DNA from: Candidatus Cloacimonadota bacterium
GTDB lineage: Bacteria > Cloacimonadota > Cloacimonadia > Cloacimonadales > TCS61
Length of the DNA stretch: 5,618 nt
Reading direction: 5' to 3'
Assembly (NCBI GenBank): GCA_016927675.1
Contig: JAFGMF010000151.1
Coordinates: 1-5,618 of the forward strand
Shown: positions 1 to 5,618 of the stretch, piece by piece
Layout: each line of letters starts with the position of its first letter
How positions within the stretch are numbered: position 1 is the first letter of the stretch
Position numbers and translations under genes: made by a program
Notes under the pieces: generated by a model
Seen by the model: the letters and a program-made list of their open reading frames with translations, nothing else
What the model was told of the DNA's origin: nothing
The model's database searches: none

Positions 1-1
1 G

Positions 2-1993
2 AAACCAGATCTGGTTATCAATATTATTGATGCGACTAATCTGGAAAGGAATTTATATTTAACAACTCAGTTGCTTGAAATGCGGATTCCTCTGATCATT
101 GCTCTCAATATGATGGATCTGGCGGAACAGAAGAAGATCAGAATTGAGATTGAACATCTTGCCGAGCACCTTGGATGTAAGGTAATTCCTGTTGTTGCCA
201 GTAAAAAGGTAGGCATTGATCTTCTCAGAAATGAGCTCATCAGAGCAGCAGAATCACATCAAATATCACCGACAAGAGTTGTCTATGATTCTGTTGTTGA
301 AGAGGCTCTGGAAAGGATTTATCCACTTACGCAGAATTATGCCGAGTCTCATCTGGTTGATAATCGGTGGCTGGCTATCAAATTACTTGAAGGGGATGAG
401 CTGGCAAAAAAAATTACTCAAGGAACTCTGGAACAAGAGATCAAGCCCGATATCAGCAGGATAGAAAAGCATACCAACATGAATATTGATCTGCTTATGG
501 CAGATGGAAGATACGGATTCATTCATGGACTTACCCGAGATATTCTCCATCGGGAAAAAGATCCGAGAAAAGATCTTACGGAAATGATCGATAATTTTGT
601 GTTGAATAAATACCTGAGTCTTCCGATATTTCTGGGCATAATGTATCTTGTTTTCACTTTAACTATCAAGGTAGGCATGCCATTTATAGATTTTTTCGAC
701 AGTATTTCAGGGGCGATATTTGTTGATGGTTCTGCTCAATTATTCAACTCTCTGGGCAGTCCTGCCTGGCTGGTAGTATTTTTATCCGCCGGGGTCGGCG
801 GAGGTATCCAGACCGTTGCCACATTTATTCCGCCGATATTTTTCATGTTCTTTTCCCTGGCTATTCTGGAAGATTCCGGTTATATGAGCAGAGCAGCATT
901 TGTCATGGATCGCTATATGAGAATAATCGGATTACCCGGTAAAGCATTTATCCCGTTGATTCTTGGATTTGGATGTAATGTTCCGGCGATTCTGGCAGCC
1001 CGGACTCTGGAAAACAGAAGGGACAGACTGGTGACAATCCTGATAAATCCATTGATGTCATGTGGAGCAAGACTTCCGGTGTATGCTTTGTTTGCTTCTG
1101 TATTTTTTCGTGAAAATGGAGGGGTGATCATTTTTATCCTGTATCTTACCGGGATCATTCTGGCTATAATTTCCGGATTACTATTTAACAGCACTCTGTT
1201 CAAGGGCAAGATTTCAACATTTGTGATGGAACTGCCTCCCTATCATATTCCCACATTCAATGGCATAATGCTGCATACCTGGCAGAGATTGAAGGGTTTT
1301 ATCATCAGAGCCGGGAAAGTGATCATCGGTTTTATTATATTGTTGAGTTTTCTCAGTTCAATTGGCACAGATGGTAAATTTGGAGTTATCGAACTTGAAG
1401 ATTCGATCTTGAGTCATCTGGGGAGAAAATTGACCCCGGTTTTCAAGCCGACAGGAATAACTGATGATAACTGGCCAGCTACAGTAGGTCTTATAACGGG
1501 TATCTTTGCCAAAGAAACAGTGGTTAGTACACTTAGATCATTATATCAAAATACTGAGCAGGTTGTAAGTGAATCAGAAGGAATAAGGGAAAGCATAAGT
1601 AACTCATTTATCACATTATATGCCGATATCACCGGCAGAAGTGAACAGGAAGAGTTAGAATTTTCCGATTTTGAGGAAAAATTAAGATTGAATTTCGGCG
1701 GATTGAACAATGCTTTTTCCTATCTGTTGTTTGTTTTGATTTATATGCCCTGTGTAGGGGTTGTTGCCGCTATTCAACGTGAAGCAGGTTGGAGATGGGC
1801 GTTGTTTTCAGTAATATATCTCACAGTCTTGGCCTGGATTGTATCTACCCTGTTTTTCCAGATCAGCAGAATTCATGTTGCAACAGCTGAATCGACTTTT
1901 TGGATAACAATCTGCCTGGCTTCAACCGGGTTGTTTTATTTGTTATTCAGAAAATTTGGAGCTTCATCCTCAGGAGAAAAAGCAATCAGATAA
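2..1993 (+). CDS. feoB: Ferrous iron transport protein B (FeoB), 5'-truncated by window edge
   Basis: FeoB is the inner-membrane Fe(II) transporter with a cytoplasmic GTPase domain. The reading frame is open from base 2, and the first visible residues (PDLVINIIDATNLERNLYL) are a hallmark FeoB G-domain stretch, so the gene begins upstream. About 663 residues are visible; by comparison with known FeoB proteins roughly 75-80 are missing, including the G1-G3 nucleotide motifs. The G4 motif NMMD lies at visible residues 36-39 and the G5-like ASKK at about 66-69, followed by the helical regulatory domain. The membrane part carries the first Gate region (GFGCNVPAILAARTLENRRD, about 322-341, then MSCGARLP) and the second Gate region (IFAKETVVSTL, about 501-511). 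It ends with MPCVGVVAAIQRE and a last hydrophobic helix. The three family-conserved cysteines are present at about 325, 354 and 584. No frameshift is seen. FeoA would be expected upstream, outside the window. Identification is very secure. Confidence 0.97.
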   Translation, partial: KPDLVINIIDATNLERNLYLTTQLLEMRIPLIIALNMMDLAEQKKIRIEIEHLAEHLGCKVIPVVASKKVGIDLLRNELIRAAESHQISPTRVVYDSVVEEALERIYPLTQNYAESHLVDNRWLAIKLLEGDELAKKITQGTLEQEIKPDISRIEKHTNMNIDLLMADGRYGFIHGLTRDILHREKDPRKDLTEMIDNFVLNKYLSLPIFLGIMYLVFTLTIKVGMPFIDFFDSISGAIFVDGSAQLFNSLGSPAWLVVFLSAGVGGGIQTVATFIPPIFFMFFSLAILEDSGYMSRAAFVMDRYMRIIGLPGKAFIPLILGFGCNVPAILAARTLENRRDRLVTILINPLMSCGARLPVYALFASVFFRENGGVIIFILYLTGIILAIISGLLFNSTLFKGKISTFVMELPPYHIPTFNGIMLHTWQRLKGFIIRAGKVIIGFIILLSFLSSIGTDGKFGVIELEDSILSHLGRKLTPVFKPTGITDDNWPATVGLITGIFAKETVVSTLRSLYQNTEQVVSESEGIRESISNSFITLYADITGRSEQEELEFSDFEEKLRLNFGGLNNAFSYLLFVLIYMPCVGVVAAIQREAGWRWALFSVIYLTVLAWIVSTLFFQISRIHVATAESTFWITICLASTGLFYLLFRKFGASSSGEKAIR

Positions 1994-2011
1994 AATGCTG
2001 ATCATCTGATT
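1984..2011 (+). other. Weak inverted repeat across the feoB stop codon
   Basis: AATCAGAT (1984-1991) is matched by its reverse complement ATCTGATT (2004-2011), with 12 bases between. The hairpin would span the feoB stop codon and is followed by TAAAAATCTT rather than a run of T. It could be a weak 3'-end structure, but it lacks the G+C-rich stem and U-tract of an intrinsic terminator. Chance is possible in AT-rich DNA. Confidence 0.25.
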
Positions 2012-2081
2012 AAAAATCTTCTGTCCCGAAAGAGATGATTAGCCTTGTCCCAATGCTCTATGTGAAGAGAGTCTGCAGGAG

Positions 2082-2117
2082 CGGAGACATCCGACATTCC
2101 AACGGAGACCGTTGGAA
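2082..2117. repeat. Palindromic intergenic element, REP-like candidate
   Basis: TTCCAACGG (2097-2105) and CCGTTGGAA (2109-2117) are exact reverse complements separated by the three bases AGA, giving a perfect 9-bp stem. Just upstream, CGGA (2082-2085) and TCCG (2090-2093) can form a small companion hairpin. The segment is richer in G+C than the DNA around it and is not followed by a T-run, so it is not a standard intrinsic terminator. Its compact, nearly symmetric form suggests an interspersed palindromic repeat of the REP type. Only one copy lies in this window, so the multi-copy nature is inferred. Confidence 0.5.
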
Positions 2118-2230
2118 CGAGTAATAACCGAAGCTTGTCTTGCCCTTAACCTCAACCTTCTTATCCTGAAAACAATAGATTTACATGTCGCTGCATTCCA
2201 TGCAATAACCCGGAGAATTTAACAATTTGA

Positions 2231-2256
2231 GCAGATAGGTTATATTTTTTATCTGC
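2231..2256 (+). other. Hairpin in the region upstream of fbaB
   Basis: GCAGATA (2231-2237) and TATCTGC (2250-2256) are exact reverse complements. Two G-T pairs could extend the stem inward, leaving a loop of about eight A/T bases. It lies about 160 bases before the fbaB start. It could be an operator half-site pair, a leader hairpin or chance; no known motif is recognised. Confidence 0.3.
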
Positions 2257-2273
2257 GTGAAATGATTCCTTTC

Positions 2274-2301
2274 TTGACTAAATTATCGACAAACTTAATT
2301 T
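2274..2301 (+). promoter_or_regulatory. Possible promoter for the fbaB unit (weak)
   Basis: TTGACT (2274-2279) is a five-of-six match to the sigma-70 -35 hexamer. The best -10 candidate at 16 bases spacing is TAATTT (2296-2301), a poor match. Other TATA-like hexamers lie downstream, such as TATATT at 2326-2331 and TAATAT at 2352-2357, but without a matching -35. The location in the AT-rich part of the gap before an apparent operon supports a promoter here; the exact position is uncertain. Confidence 0.2.
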
Positions 2302-2404
2302 CATGAAAAAAAAATTATCACCAATTATATTGATATGAAGAGAATTTGATGTAATATTTTTTTCTGCTCGATTATAGCGAGTCAGGAATAGTAATCTTAA
2401 ACAC

Positions 2405-2410
2405 GGGAGG
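2405..2410 (+). promoter_or_regulatory. Ribosome binding site deciding the fbaB start
   Basis: GGGAGG is a strong Shine-Dalgarno sequence. It lies 7 bases before ATG at 2418 and only 4 before the in-frame GTG at 2415, so ATG 2418 is the better start. Confidence 0.75.
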
Positions 2411-2417
2411 TTATGTG

Positions 2418-3467
2418 ATGATCAAGCGAATTGAACAGATTTTAGGCAGCGAAGCAGGTGATTTGCTGTCATACAAGGCATGTTTTCCCGGACAGAAACT
2501 TCATCTGCCCGGTCCTGATTTTATCGATCGGATTATGGTACCATCGGATCGAAATGCTGTAGTTTTAAGAAATATGCAATCTTTATTCGATCACGGCAGG
2601 CTTAAAGGCACCGGATATCTTTCTATTCTTCCTGTTGATCAGGGTATTGAACACAGCGCAGGAGCTTCTTTTGCTCCTAATCCGTTGTATTTCGATCCGG
2701 AAAATATTATAAAGCTGGCTATCGAAGGCGGATGTAATGCAGTTGCGTCCACTTTGGGCGTACTGGGTGCCGTATCGCGTAAGTATGCTCACAAAATACC
2801 TTTTATTGTCAAAATTAATCATAATGAGCTTCTTACATATCCCAATATCCATGATCAGATTCTATTCAGCTCTGTAGAGCAGGCTTTTAATCTGGGCGCT
2901 GTAGCAGTAGGGGCAACTATCTATTATGGATCAGAAGAAAGCAGACAACAGATCGTAGAAATATCGGAAGCCTTTCAATATGCTCACGAACTGGGAATGG
3001 TTACGGTTCTCTGGGCTTATTTGAGAAATCCTGCCTTCAAGACAGAACAAAAAGATTATCATACATCTGCCGATCTAACCGGACAGGCAAATCATCTTGC
3101 CGCGACTATTGAAGCAGACATTGTAAAGCAGAAACAACCAACTAATAATGGTGGGTATAAAGCCCTCAAATTTGGTAAAACCAACGATAAGGTCTATAGT
3201 GATTTGACTACTGACAACCAGATTGATCTGACCCGTTATCAGGTTATTAACTGTTATCTGGGAAGAGCTGGTCTGATAAATTCGGGAGGAGCTTCGGGAG
3301 ACAATGATCTGCAGCAGGCAGTCAGAACTGCCGTAATCAATAAAAGAGCAGGCGGAATGGGTCTTATCTCAGGTAGAAAGGCTTTTCAAAAACCAATGGG
3401 AGAAGGTGTGGAGTTATTGAATGCGATCCAGGATGTTTTCCTCTGTAAAGAAGTTACTATAGCATAG
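2418..3467 (+). CDS. fbaB: Class I fructose-bisphosphate aldolase, FbaB/DhnA type
   Basis: This enzyme cleaves or forms fructose-1,6-bisphosphate from dihydroxyacetone phosphate and glyceraldehyde 3-phosphate in the cytoplasm, through a Schiff base on lysine and without a metal ion. From ATG 2418 the protein has 349 residues, essentially the length of E. coli FbaB (350). It is strikingly similar to that protein from memory: YLSILPVDQGIEHSAGASFA (67-86), NPLYFDPENI, HELGMVTVLWAYLRNPAF (190-207), SADLTGQANHLAATIEADIV (217-236), and a C-terminus with INKRAGGMGLISGRKAF. The Schiff-base lysine should be one of the lysines in ADIVKQK (K237 or K239). GRAGLINSGGASG (about 282-294) is the C-terminal glycine-rich phosphate-binding segment of the barrel. 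It is the first gene of an apparent three-gene unit, behind a strong ribosome binding site and a long AT-rich leader. GTG 2415 is an alternative start that adds one residue. No damage is seen. Confidence 0.96.
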   Translation: MIKRIEQILGSEAGDLLSYKACFPGQKLHLPGPDFIDRIMVPSDRNAVVLRNMQSLFDHGRLKGTGYLSILPVDQGIEHSAGASFAPNPLYFDPENIIKLAIEGGCNAVASTLGVLGAVSRKYAHKIPFIVKINHNELLTYPNIHDQILFSSVEQAFNLGAVAVGATIYYGSEESRQQIVEISEAFQYAHELGMVTVLWAYLRNPAFKTEQKDYHTSADLTGQANHLAATIEADIVKQKQPTNNGGYKALKFGKTNDKVYSDLTTDNQIDLTRYQVINCYLGRAGLINSGGASGDNDLQQAVRTAVINKRAGGMGLISGRKAFQKPMGEGVELLNAIQDVFLCKEVTIA

Positions 3468-3475
3468 ATCAAGCA

Positions 3476-4075
3476 ATGGATAATTCAACTCTTGCAACCA
3501 TAAAGGCACGTCACAGTATCCGTTTGTTCAAGGATAAACAGGTTTCAGCGGCAGTCTTGATGGAAATTCTGGAAGCTGCCAATAAGGCACCGTCAGCCCA
3601 TAATCAGCAGTCATGGAAGTTCATCGTTCTTCTGCGCGAGAAGAAAGATCAGTTAGGTGATCTGGTTAACGAACATGCCGATGATTTTCCCCGGCCTTCA
3701 TCAACATTGCTGAGGATGGCGGCAAGAAGTATTCACAGTGCGCCGGTTGTGATAGCTGTTGCCAATACGGGAGAGCTAATTAAGAATGGAACAAAACTGT
3801 ATAAGGTAGAACAGCAGGAAGCCCGGGATTTTTTCAGAATAATGGAAATCCAAAGTTCTGCCGCTGCAGTTGAGAATATGCTTCTGGCAGCGACATCTCT
3901 TGGTTTAGGAAGCGTCTGGCTGGGGATAATCTGTCTGCTTAAAGATAAAGTTCTGAATTTTCTGGAAGAAGATGCTGGCGAATTTGTTGCAGTTATACCT
4001 ATGGGCTATCCCCAGAAAGATACCCGGGGTCCAAGAAAAAAGACTCTTGATGAGATCGTTAAAATCATCGAATAA
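3476..4075 (+). CDS. Nitroreductase family FMN-dependent oxidoreductase
   Basis: This is a 199-residue member of the nitroreductase superfamily: dimeric FMN flavoproteins that use NAD(P)H to reduce nitro compounds, quinones or other small electrophiles. Visible family signatures are RHSIR (12-16), whose arginines and serine contact the FMN phosphate, PSAHNQQSW (39-47), SAAAVENMLLAATSLGLGSV (128-147) followed by WLG, and PMGYP (175-179) followed by RGPRKK (184-189). No ferredoxin-like extension or cobalamin (BluB) feature is seen, so this is a short single-domain form whose substrate cannot be read from sequence. ATG 3476 lies 8 bases after the fbaB stop and has no clear Shine-Dalgarno sequence (only AAG at 3471-3473). 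Its translation may therefore be coupled to fbaB. The N-terminus matches the usual family start, supporting this choice. The gene is intact. Confidence 0.93.
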   Translation: MDNSTLATIKARHSIRLFKDKQVSAAVLMEILEAANKAPSAHNQQSWKFIVLLREKKDQLGDLVNEHADDFPRPSSTLLRMAARSIHSAPVVIAVANTGELIKNGTKLYKVEQQEARDFFRIMEIQSSAAAVENMLLAATSLGLGSVWLGIICLLKDKVLNFLEEDAGEFVAVIPMGYPQKDTRGPRKKTLDEIVKIIE

Positions 4076-4082
4076 ATTAGAT

Positions 4083-4090
4083 AAAGGAGA
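4083..4090 (+). promoter_or_regulatory. Ribosome binding site deciding the start of the next gene
   Basis: AAAGGAGA is a near-ideal Shine-Dalgarno sequence, with GGAG (4085-4088) nine bases before ATG 4098. It fixes the start there, although the frame stays open upstream to base 3972 within the nitroreductase gene. Confidence 0.8.
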
Positions 4091-4097
4091 GCGTCCC

Positions 4098-5141
4098 ATG
4101 ATTATTAAACCCAAAACCATTACCACAACTTCTGCGGTAACGAAAGTGATGAATCTGAAAAATAGAATTGAAATCTTCGCTGCCCTCGAAGATATGCATA
4201 AATATATGGAACCGGATAAAGTTACAGGTCCCGATTTTTGCATTTTCATGTTTATCAGCAGTTATAGCAGTGGATTTGAAGTAAAATTCGGCTTTCCGGT
4301 CGAATCAGGTTGGCCGGGAAATGAAAAACTGAAAGTAGAGCAGTTACCAAACCTGGAAGTTCTTTCTATGAAACATTCGGGGAACTCAACTGAAATTAAC
4401 AAAAGTTATGGGAAATTATATCAGTATGCTGCCAGCAAAGGTCTGATCTCCGATGAATTCTGCAGAGAAGTTTATCATCTCAATGATAAAGGTGAAAAGG
4501 AAATCGAGTTACAATTCGTAATTCATAACTGGATTAATCTGCTATCTGCTAATCTTGATAGTGTATTGCAGAGTGAGAAAAGAGCAGAGATCATGACAGA
4601 TGCTGAAAGGTTGGTACTTGACAGTGATGAGACTCAGCGCTTTCAATGGATAAAAGAGATGATGAAGAGGCTGGATGAAAAAACTTCAGAAACTGAAAGG
4701 TACGAGATCCTTACTCGCTGTGCCCATGTATTCCCGGCAGGACAACTGAAAAAATTGGCAGAAACATATCAGAAAAGTCTTACCCAGAACAAAAATCATC
4801 TGGAAGCTGTAGATGCAGTAATTGAATTTATCAGACAGGATCCAGGCTGGGGTAAGGTACCCGTAAGAAAAGGGAATACGATTCTATCAACAAAAAATCC
4901 CAGTAATCCCAAAGCATATGAAGAGGCTGAAACAGAAGCCGAAAAAAGAAAAGCCTACTGTTTCTGTTCCCAGATCAGGAATAATCTCGAAGCAGGCTTG
5001 TCGCCAACTTACTGCTATTGCGGTGCAGGCTGGGAAAGACAACAATGGGAAGCAGCGCTGGGTAGACCGGTCAAAGTCGAAGTTCTGAAATCTCTGCTCA
5101 AGGGTGACGATTGCTGTCAATTTGCCATTGATATCGGTTGA
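4098..5141 (+). CDS. Two-domain protein: GyrI-like effector-binding region plus cysteine-rich C-terminal domain
   Basis: I do not recognise a characterised homologue. The 347-residue protein has no signal peptide or membrane segment and should be cytoplasmic. Residues about 1-145 resemble the GyrI-like/AraC effector-binding fold: an alternating strand pattern, a central FEVKFGFPVESGWPG (60-74) and a closing REVYHLND...IELQFVIHNW (123-145). Such domains bind small hydrophobic or cationic ligands. Residues about 165-347 form a second region: a helical part with WIKEMMKRLDE (184-194) and RCAHVFP (207-213), then AYCFCSQIR (286-294), YCYCGAGWERQQWEAALGRP (305-324), VKVEVLKSLLKGDDCCQFAI (325-344). 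The end resembles DUF6144, ATC-hydrolase or V4R-type C-termini, which share a pattern of a strand, G-[DE]-x-C-x-F-x-I. Cysteines at 288, 290, 306, 308, 339 and 340 could bind a metal or act as redox thiols. There is no DNA-binding domain, so this is not an AraC or MerR regulator. It follows the nitroreductase gene by 22 bases. That it is a real gene is near certain; the role is unknown. Confidence 0.9.
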   Translation: MIIKPKTITTTSAVTKVMNLKNRIEIFAALEDMHKYMEPDKVTGPDFCIFMFISSYSSGFEVKFGFPVESGWPGNEKLKVEQLPNLEVLSMKHSGNSTEINKSYGKLYQYAASKGLISDEFCREVYHLNDKGEKEIELQFVIHNWINLLSANLDSVLQSEKRAEIMTDAERLVLDSDETQRFQWIKEMMKRLDEKTSETERYEILTRCAHVFPAGQLKKLAETYQKSLTQNKNHLEAVDAVIEFIRQDPGWGKVPVRKGNTILSTKNPSNPKAYEEAETEAEKRKAYCFCSQIRNNLEAGLSPTYCYCGAGWERQQWEAALGRPVKVEVLKSLLKGDDCCQFAIDIG

Positions 5142-5166
5142 CGGATCACACACATTTATCAAAGAG

Positions 5167-5232
5167 AGGAGTTATAATCATATGAAACATCCATATTCTG
5201 GGAAAACACAGAAGAGGATGATTAACTACTAA
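5167..5232 (+). CDS. Micro-ORF or 5' gene remnant of 16 codons with its own ribosome binding site
   Basis: AGGAG (5167-5171) stands 10 bases before ATG 5182, which opens a 16-residue frame, MKHPYSGKTQKRMINY, ending at TAA 5230-5232. The entry includes the ribosome binding site; the reading frame itself is 5182-5232. The stop codon coincides with the first bases of the inverted-repeat element that follows, so the element may have cut off a longer gene. The peptide is basic, has no membrane segment and is not recognised. It could be a true short peptide, a leader, a gene remnant, or chance. The purine-rich ribosome site is the main evidence that it is translated. Confidence 0.3.
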   Translation, partial: RSYNHMKHPYSGKTQKRMINY

Positions 5233-5329
5233 ACCCCCTTTTATTCCCCCTTAAAAAGGGGGACAAGATAATTCTCCCCTTCGGAAGGGGAGAAAACGAT
5301 CCCGATGATTTTTTGGGATTAAAGGGGTT
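5231..5329. repeat. Composite inverted-repeat element, about 99 bases (MITE- or REP-like)
   Basis: The ends AACCCCCTTT (5232-5241) and AAAGGGGTT (5321-5329) are inverted repeats, differing by one extra C. Inside lie two perfect hairpins. The first is TCCCCCTT (5245-5252) with AAGGGGGA (5256-5263) around a 3-base loop. The second is TTCTCCCCTT (5272-5281) with AAGGGGAGAA (5285-5294) around CGG. A weaker pair, ATCCC (5299-5303) with GGGAT (5315-5319), sits at the right. The whole can fold into a multi-branched structure closed by the outer pair. It encodes nothing, and no clear target-site duplication is visible. Such C-run/G-run elements are common as interspersed repeats in several bacterial groups; copy number here is unknown. 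Confidence 0.65.
5245..5294 (+). terminator. Possible transcript-end hairpins after the fbaB unit (not canonical)
   Basis: The two strong G+C-rich hairpins of the repeat element lie about 105-155 bases after the last gene of the fbaB unit. They could stop or stabilise the 3' end of the transcript. Neither is followed by a T-run (CAAGATAATT and AACGATCCCG follow), so intrinsic termination is uncertain. Confidence 0.25.
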
Positions 5330-5372
5330 GAAGGAAAAAGGAAATTTAATCACATGAAAAAAAGATATTTTC

Positions 5373-5379
5373 AGGGGGA
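5373..5379 (+). promoter_or_regulatory. Ribosome binding site deciding the lipoprotein start
   Basis: AGGGGGA lies 4 bases before ATG 5384. The in-frame ATG at 5354 has only AAGG-type purines about 12 bases upstream, and starting there would place charged residues MKKRYFQGE before a second signal-like start. ATG 5384 is preferred. Confidence 0.6.
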
Positions 5380-5383
5380 ATTT

Positions 5384-5618
5384 ATGTACAGATATCTGTT
5401 GGTAATATCAATTCTGTGTTGCTTAAGCTGGGGCTGTTCCGAAAAAAATAACCCTGCTGATTTATGGATTGATGATTATTGTGTCCAGAAAACAGCGTTG
5501 ACCCAGGAAGAAGGATCAAATACTGTATCGGCACGTATTGATGGAAAATGGCAGGAATTTGAATTAACAGAATTTAATGATGATTTTCTGAAATGGAATT
5601 TTTCCCGTCGACAGGAAA
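5384..5618 (+). CDS. Putative lipoprotein, 3'-truncated by window edge
   Basis: The frame is open from ATG 5384 to the window end, giving 78 visible residues. The N-terminus, MYRYLLVISILCCLSWGC, has a short positive start, a hydrophobic core and a candidate lipid-attachment cysteine at residue 18, followed by SEKNNPAD, which is typical of a tethered lipoprotein linker. The lipobox is atypical: serine rather than leucine, valine or isoleucine at -3, with tryptophan at -2 and glycine at -1. The visible mature part (about 60 residues) includes SARIDGKWQEFELTEFNDDF, suggesting a beta-rich extracytoplasmic domain, but the family is not recognised. A longer form from ATG 5354 (ten extra residues) is possible. 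The gene lies just after the inverted-repeat element, which probably occupies part of its upstream region. The role is unknown. Confidence 0.75.
   Translation, partial: MYRYLLVISILCCLSWGCSEKNNPADLWIDDYCVQKTALTQEEGSNTVSARIDGKWQEFELTEFNDDFLKWNFSRRQE

Larger units (their letters stand above)
1994..2417. other. 424-base intergenic region between feoB and fbaB
   Basis: No convincing coding sequence is seen on either strand. The first part (to about 2160) is of mixed composition and contains a short CGGA/TCCG hairpin (2082-2093) and a perfect 9-bp palindrome (2097-2117). The second part (about 2220-2400) is very AT-rich, with a second hairpin (2231-2256), a TTGACT hexamer (2274-2279) and several TATA-like stretches. 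This is where the promoter and leader of the fbaB unit are expected. I do not recognise any known riboswitch or small RNA in it. Confidence 0.7.

Noticed and set aside
216..464. Alternative-frame open frame within feoB
   Set aside because: It is a shadow of the FeoB G-domain and helical-domain coding region, with no start signal.
913..1209. Minus-strand open frame inside feoB
   Set aside because: It lies wholly opposite conserved FeoB membrane and Gate codons, has no recognisable product and no ribosome site.
71..1993. TTG at base 71 as the start of the first gene
   Set aside because: The frame stays open to base 2 and its first residues are conserved FeoB G-domain sequence, so the true start lies before the window.
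1994..2417. Riboswitch, tRNA or small RNA gene in the feoB-fbaB gap
   Set aside because: No tRNA cloverleaf, no conserved riboswitch core and no hairpin with T-run could be found by eye; only isolated hairpins are present.
2583..2852. Minus-strand open frame inside fbaB
   Set aside because: It is a shadow of the strongly conserved aldolase coding sequence.
3972..4097. Upstream extension of the two-domain protein into the nitroreductase gene
   Set aside because: The extension overlaps conserved nitroreductase codons in another frame, while ATG 4098 has a near-ideal ribosome site.
3905..4249. Minus-strand open frame across the nitroreductase/two-domain junction
   Set aside because: It runs opposite two well-supported genes and their ribosome site, and has no recognisable product.
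4887..5162. Minus-strand open frame opposite the 3' end of the two-domain protein
   Set aside because: It overlaps the cysteine motif codons on the other strand and shows no family features.
5231..5329. CRISPR array
   Set aside because: The repeated units are inverted, not direct, and there are no regular spacers.

Overview
The window is a stretch of ordinary bacterial chromosome, about 40% G+C by eye, with every gene on the + strand. The proteins are a ferrous iron transporter (FeoB), an FbaB-type class I fructose-bisphosphate aldolase, a short nitroreductase, a two-domain protein of unknown function, and the start of a putative lipoprotein. Ferrous iron uptake and a small FMN nitroreductase fit an anaerobic or microaerobic Gram-negative-like bacterium. 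The AT-leaning codon use, the G-run and C-run hairpin elements and the palindromic intergenic repeat remind me of FCB-group genomes such as Cloacimonadota. That placement is a guess from style, not a demonstrated result.

Layout: (1) bases 2-1993 hold most of feoB, cut at its 5' end by the window edge. (2) Bases 1994-2417 are a 424-base non-coding gap with a perfect 9-bp palindrome, a second hairpin and a weak promoter-like stretch. (3) Bases 2418-5141 hold three closely spaced genes that look like one transcription unit: fbaB, then 8 bases later a nitroreductase, then 22 bases later a two-domain protein. That protein has an N-terminal GyrI/AraC-effector-like region and a C-terminal region rich in paired cysteines. 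(4) Bases 5142-5383 hold a 16-codon micro-ORF with a good ribosome binding site, followed directly by a roughly 100-base element made of nested inverted repeats. (5) From base 5384 to the window end there is the beginning of a putative lipoprotein gene.

How the genes may work together: FeoB imports Fe(II) across the inner membrane and appears to be a separate unit from what follows. FbaB interconverts fructose-1,6-bisphosphate with the two triose phosphates. The nitroreductase and the cysteine-rich protein sit in its apparent operon, and no pathway link between the three is evident from the sequence. No defence system, CRISPR array, transposase, rRNA or tRNA was seen. The least explained items are the cysteine-rich two-domain protein and the two kinds of structured intergenic repeat.
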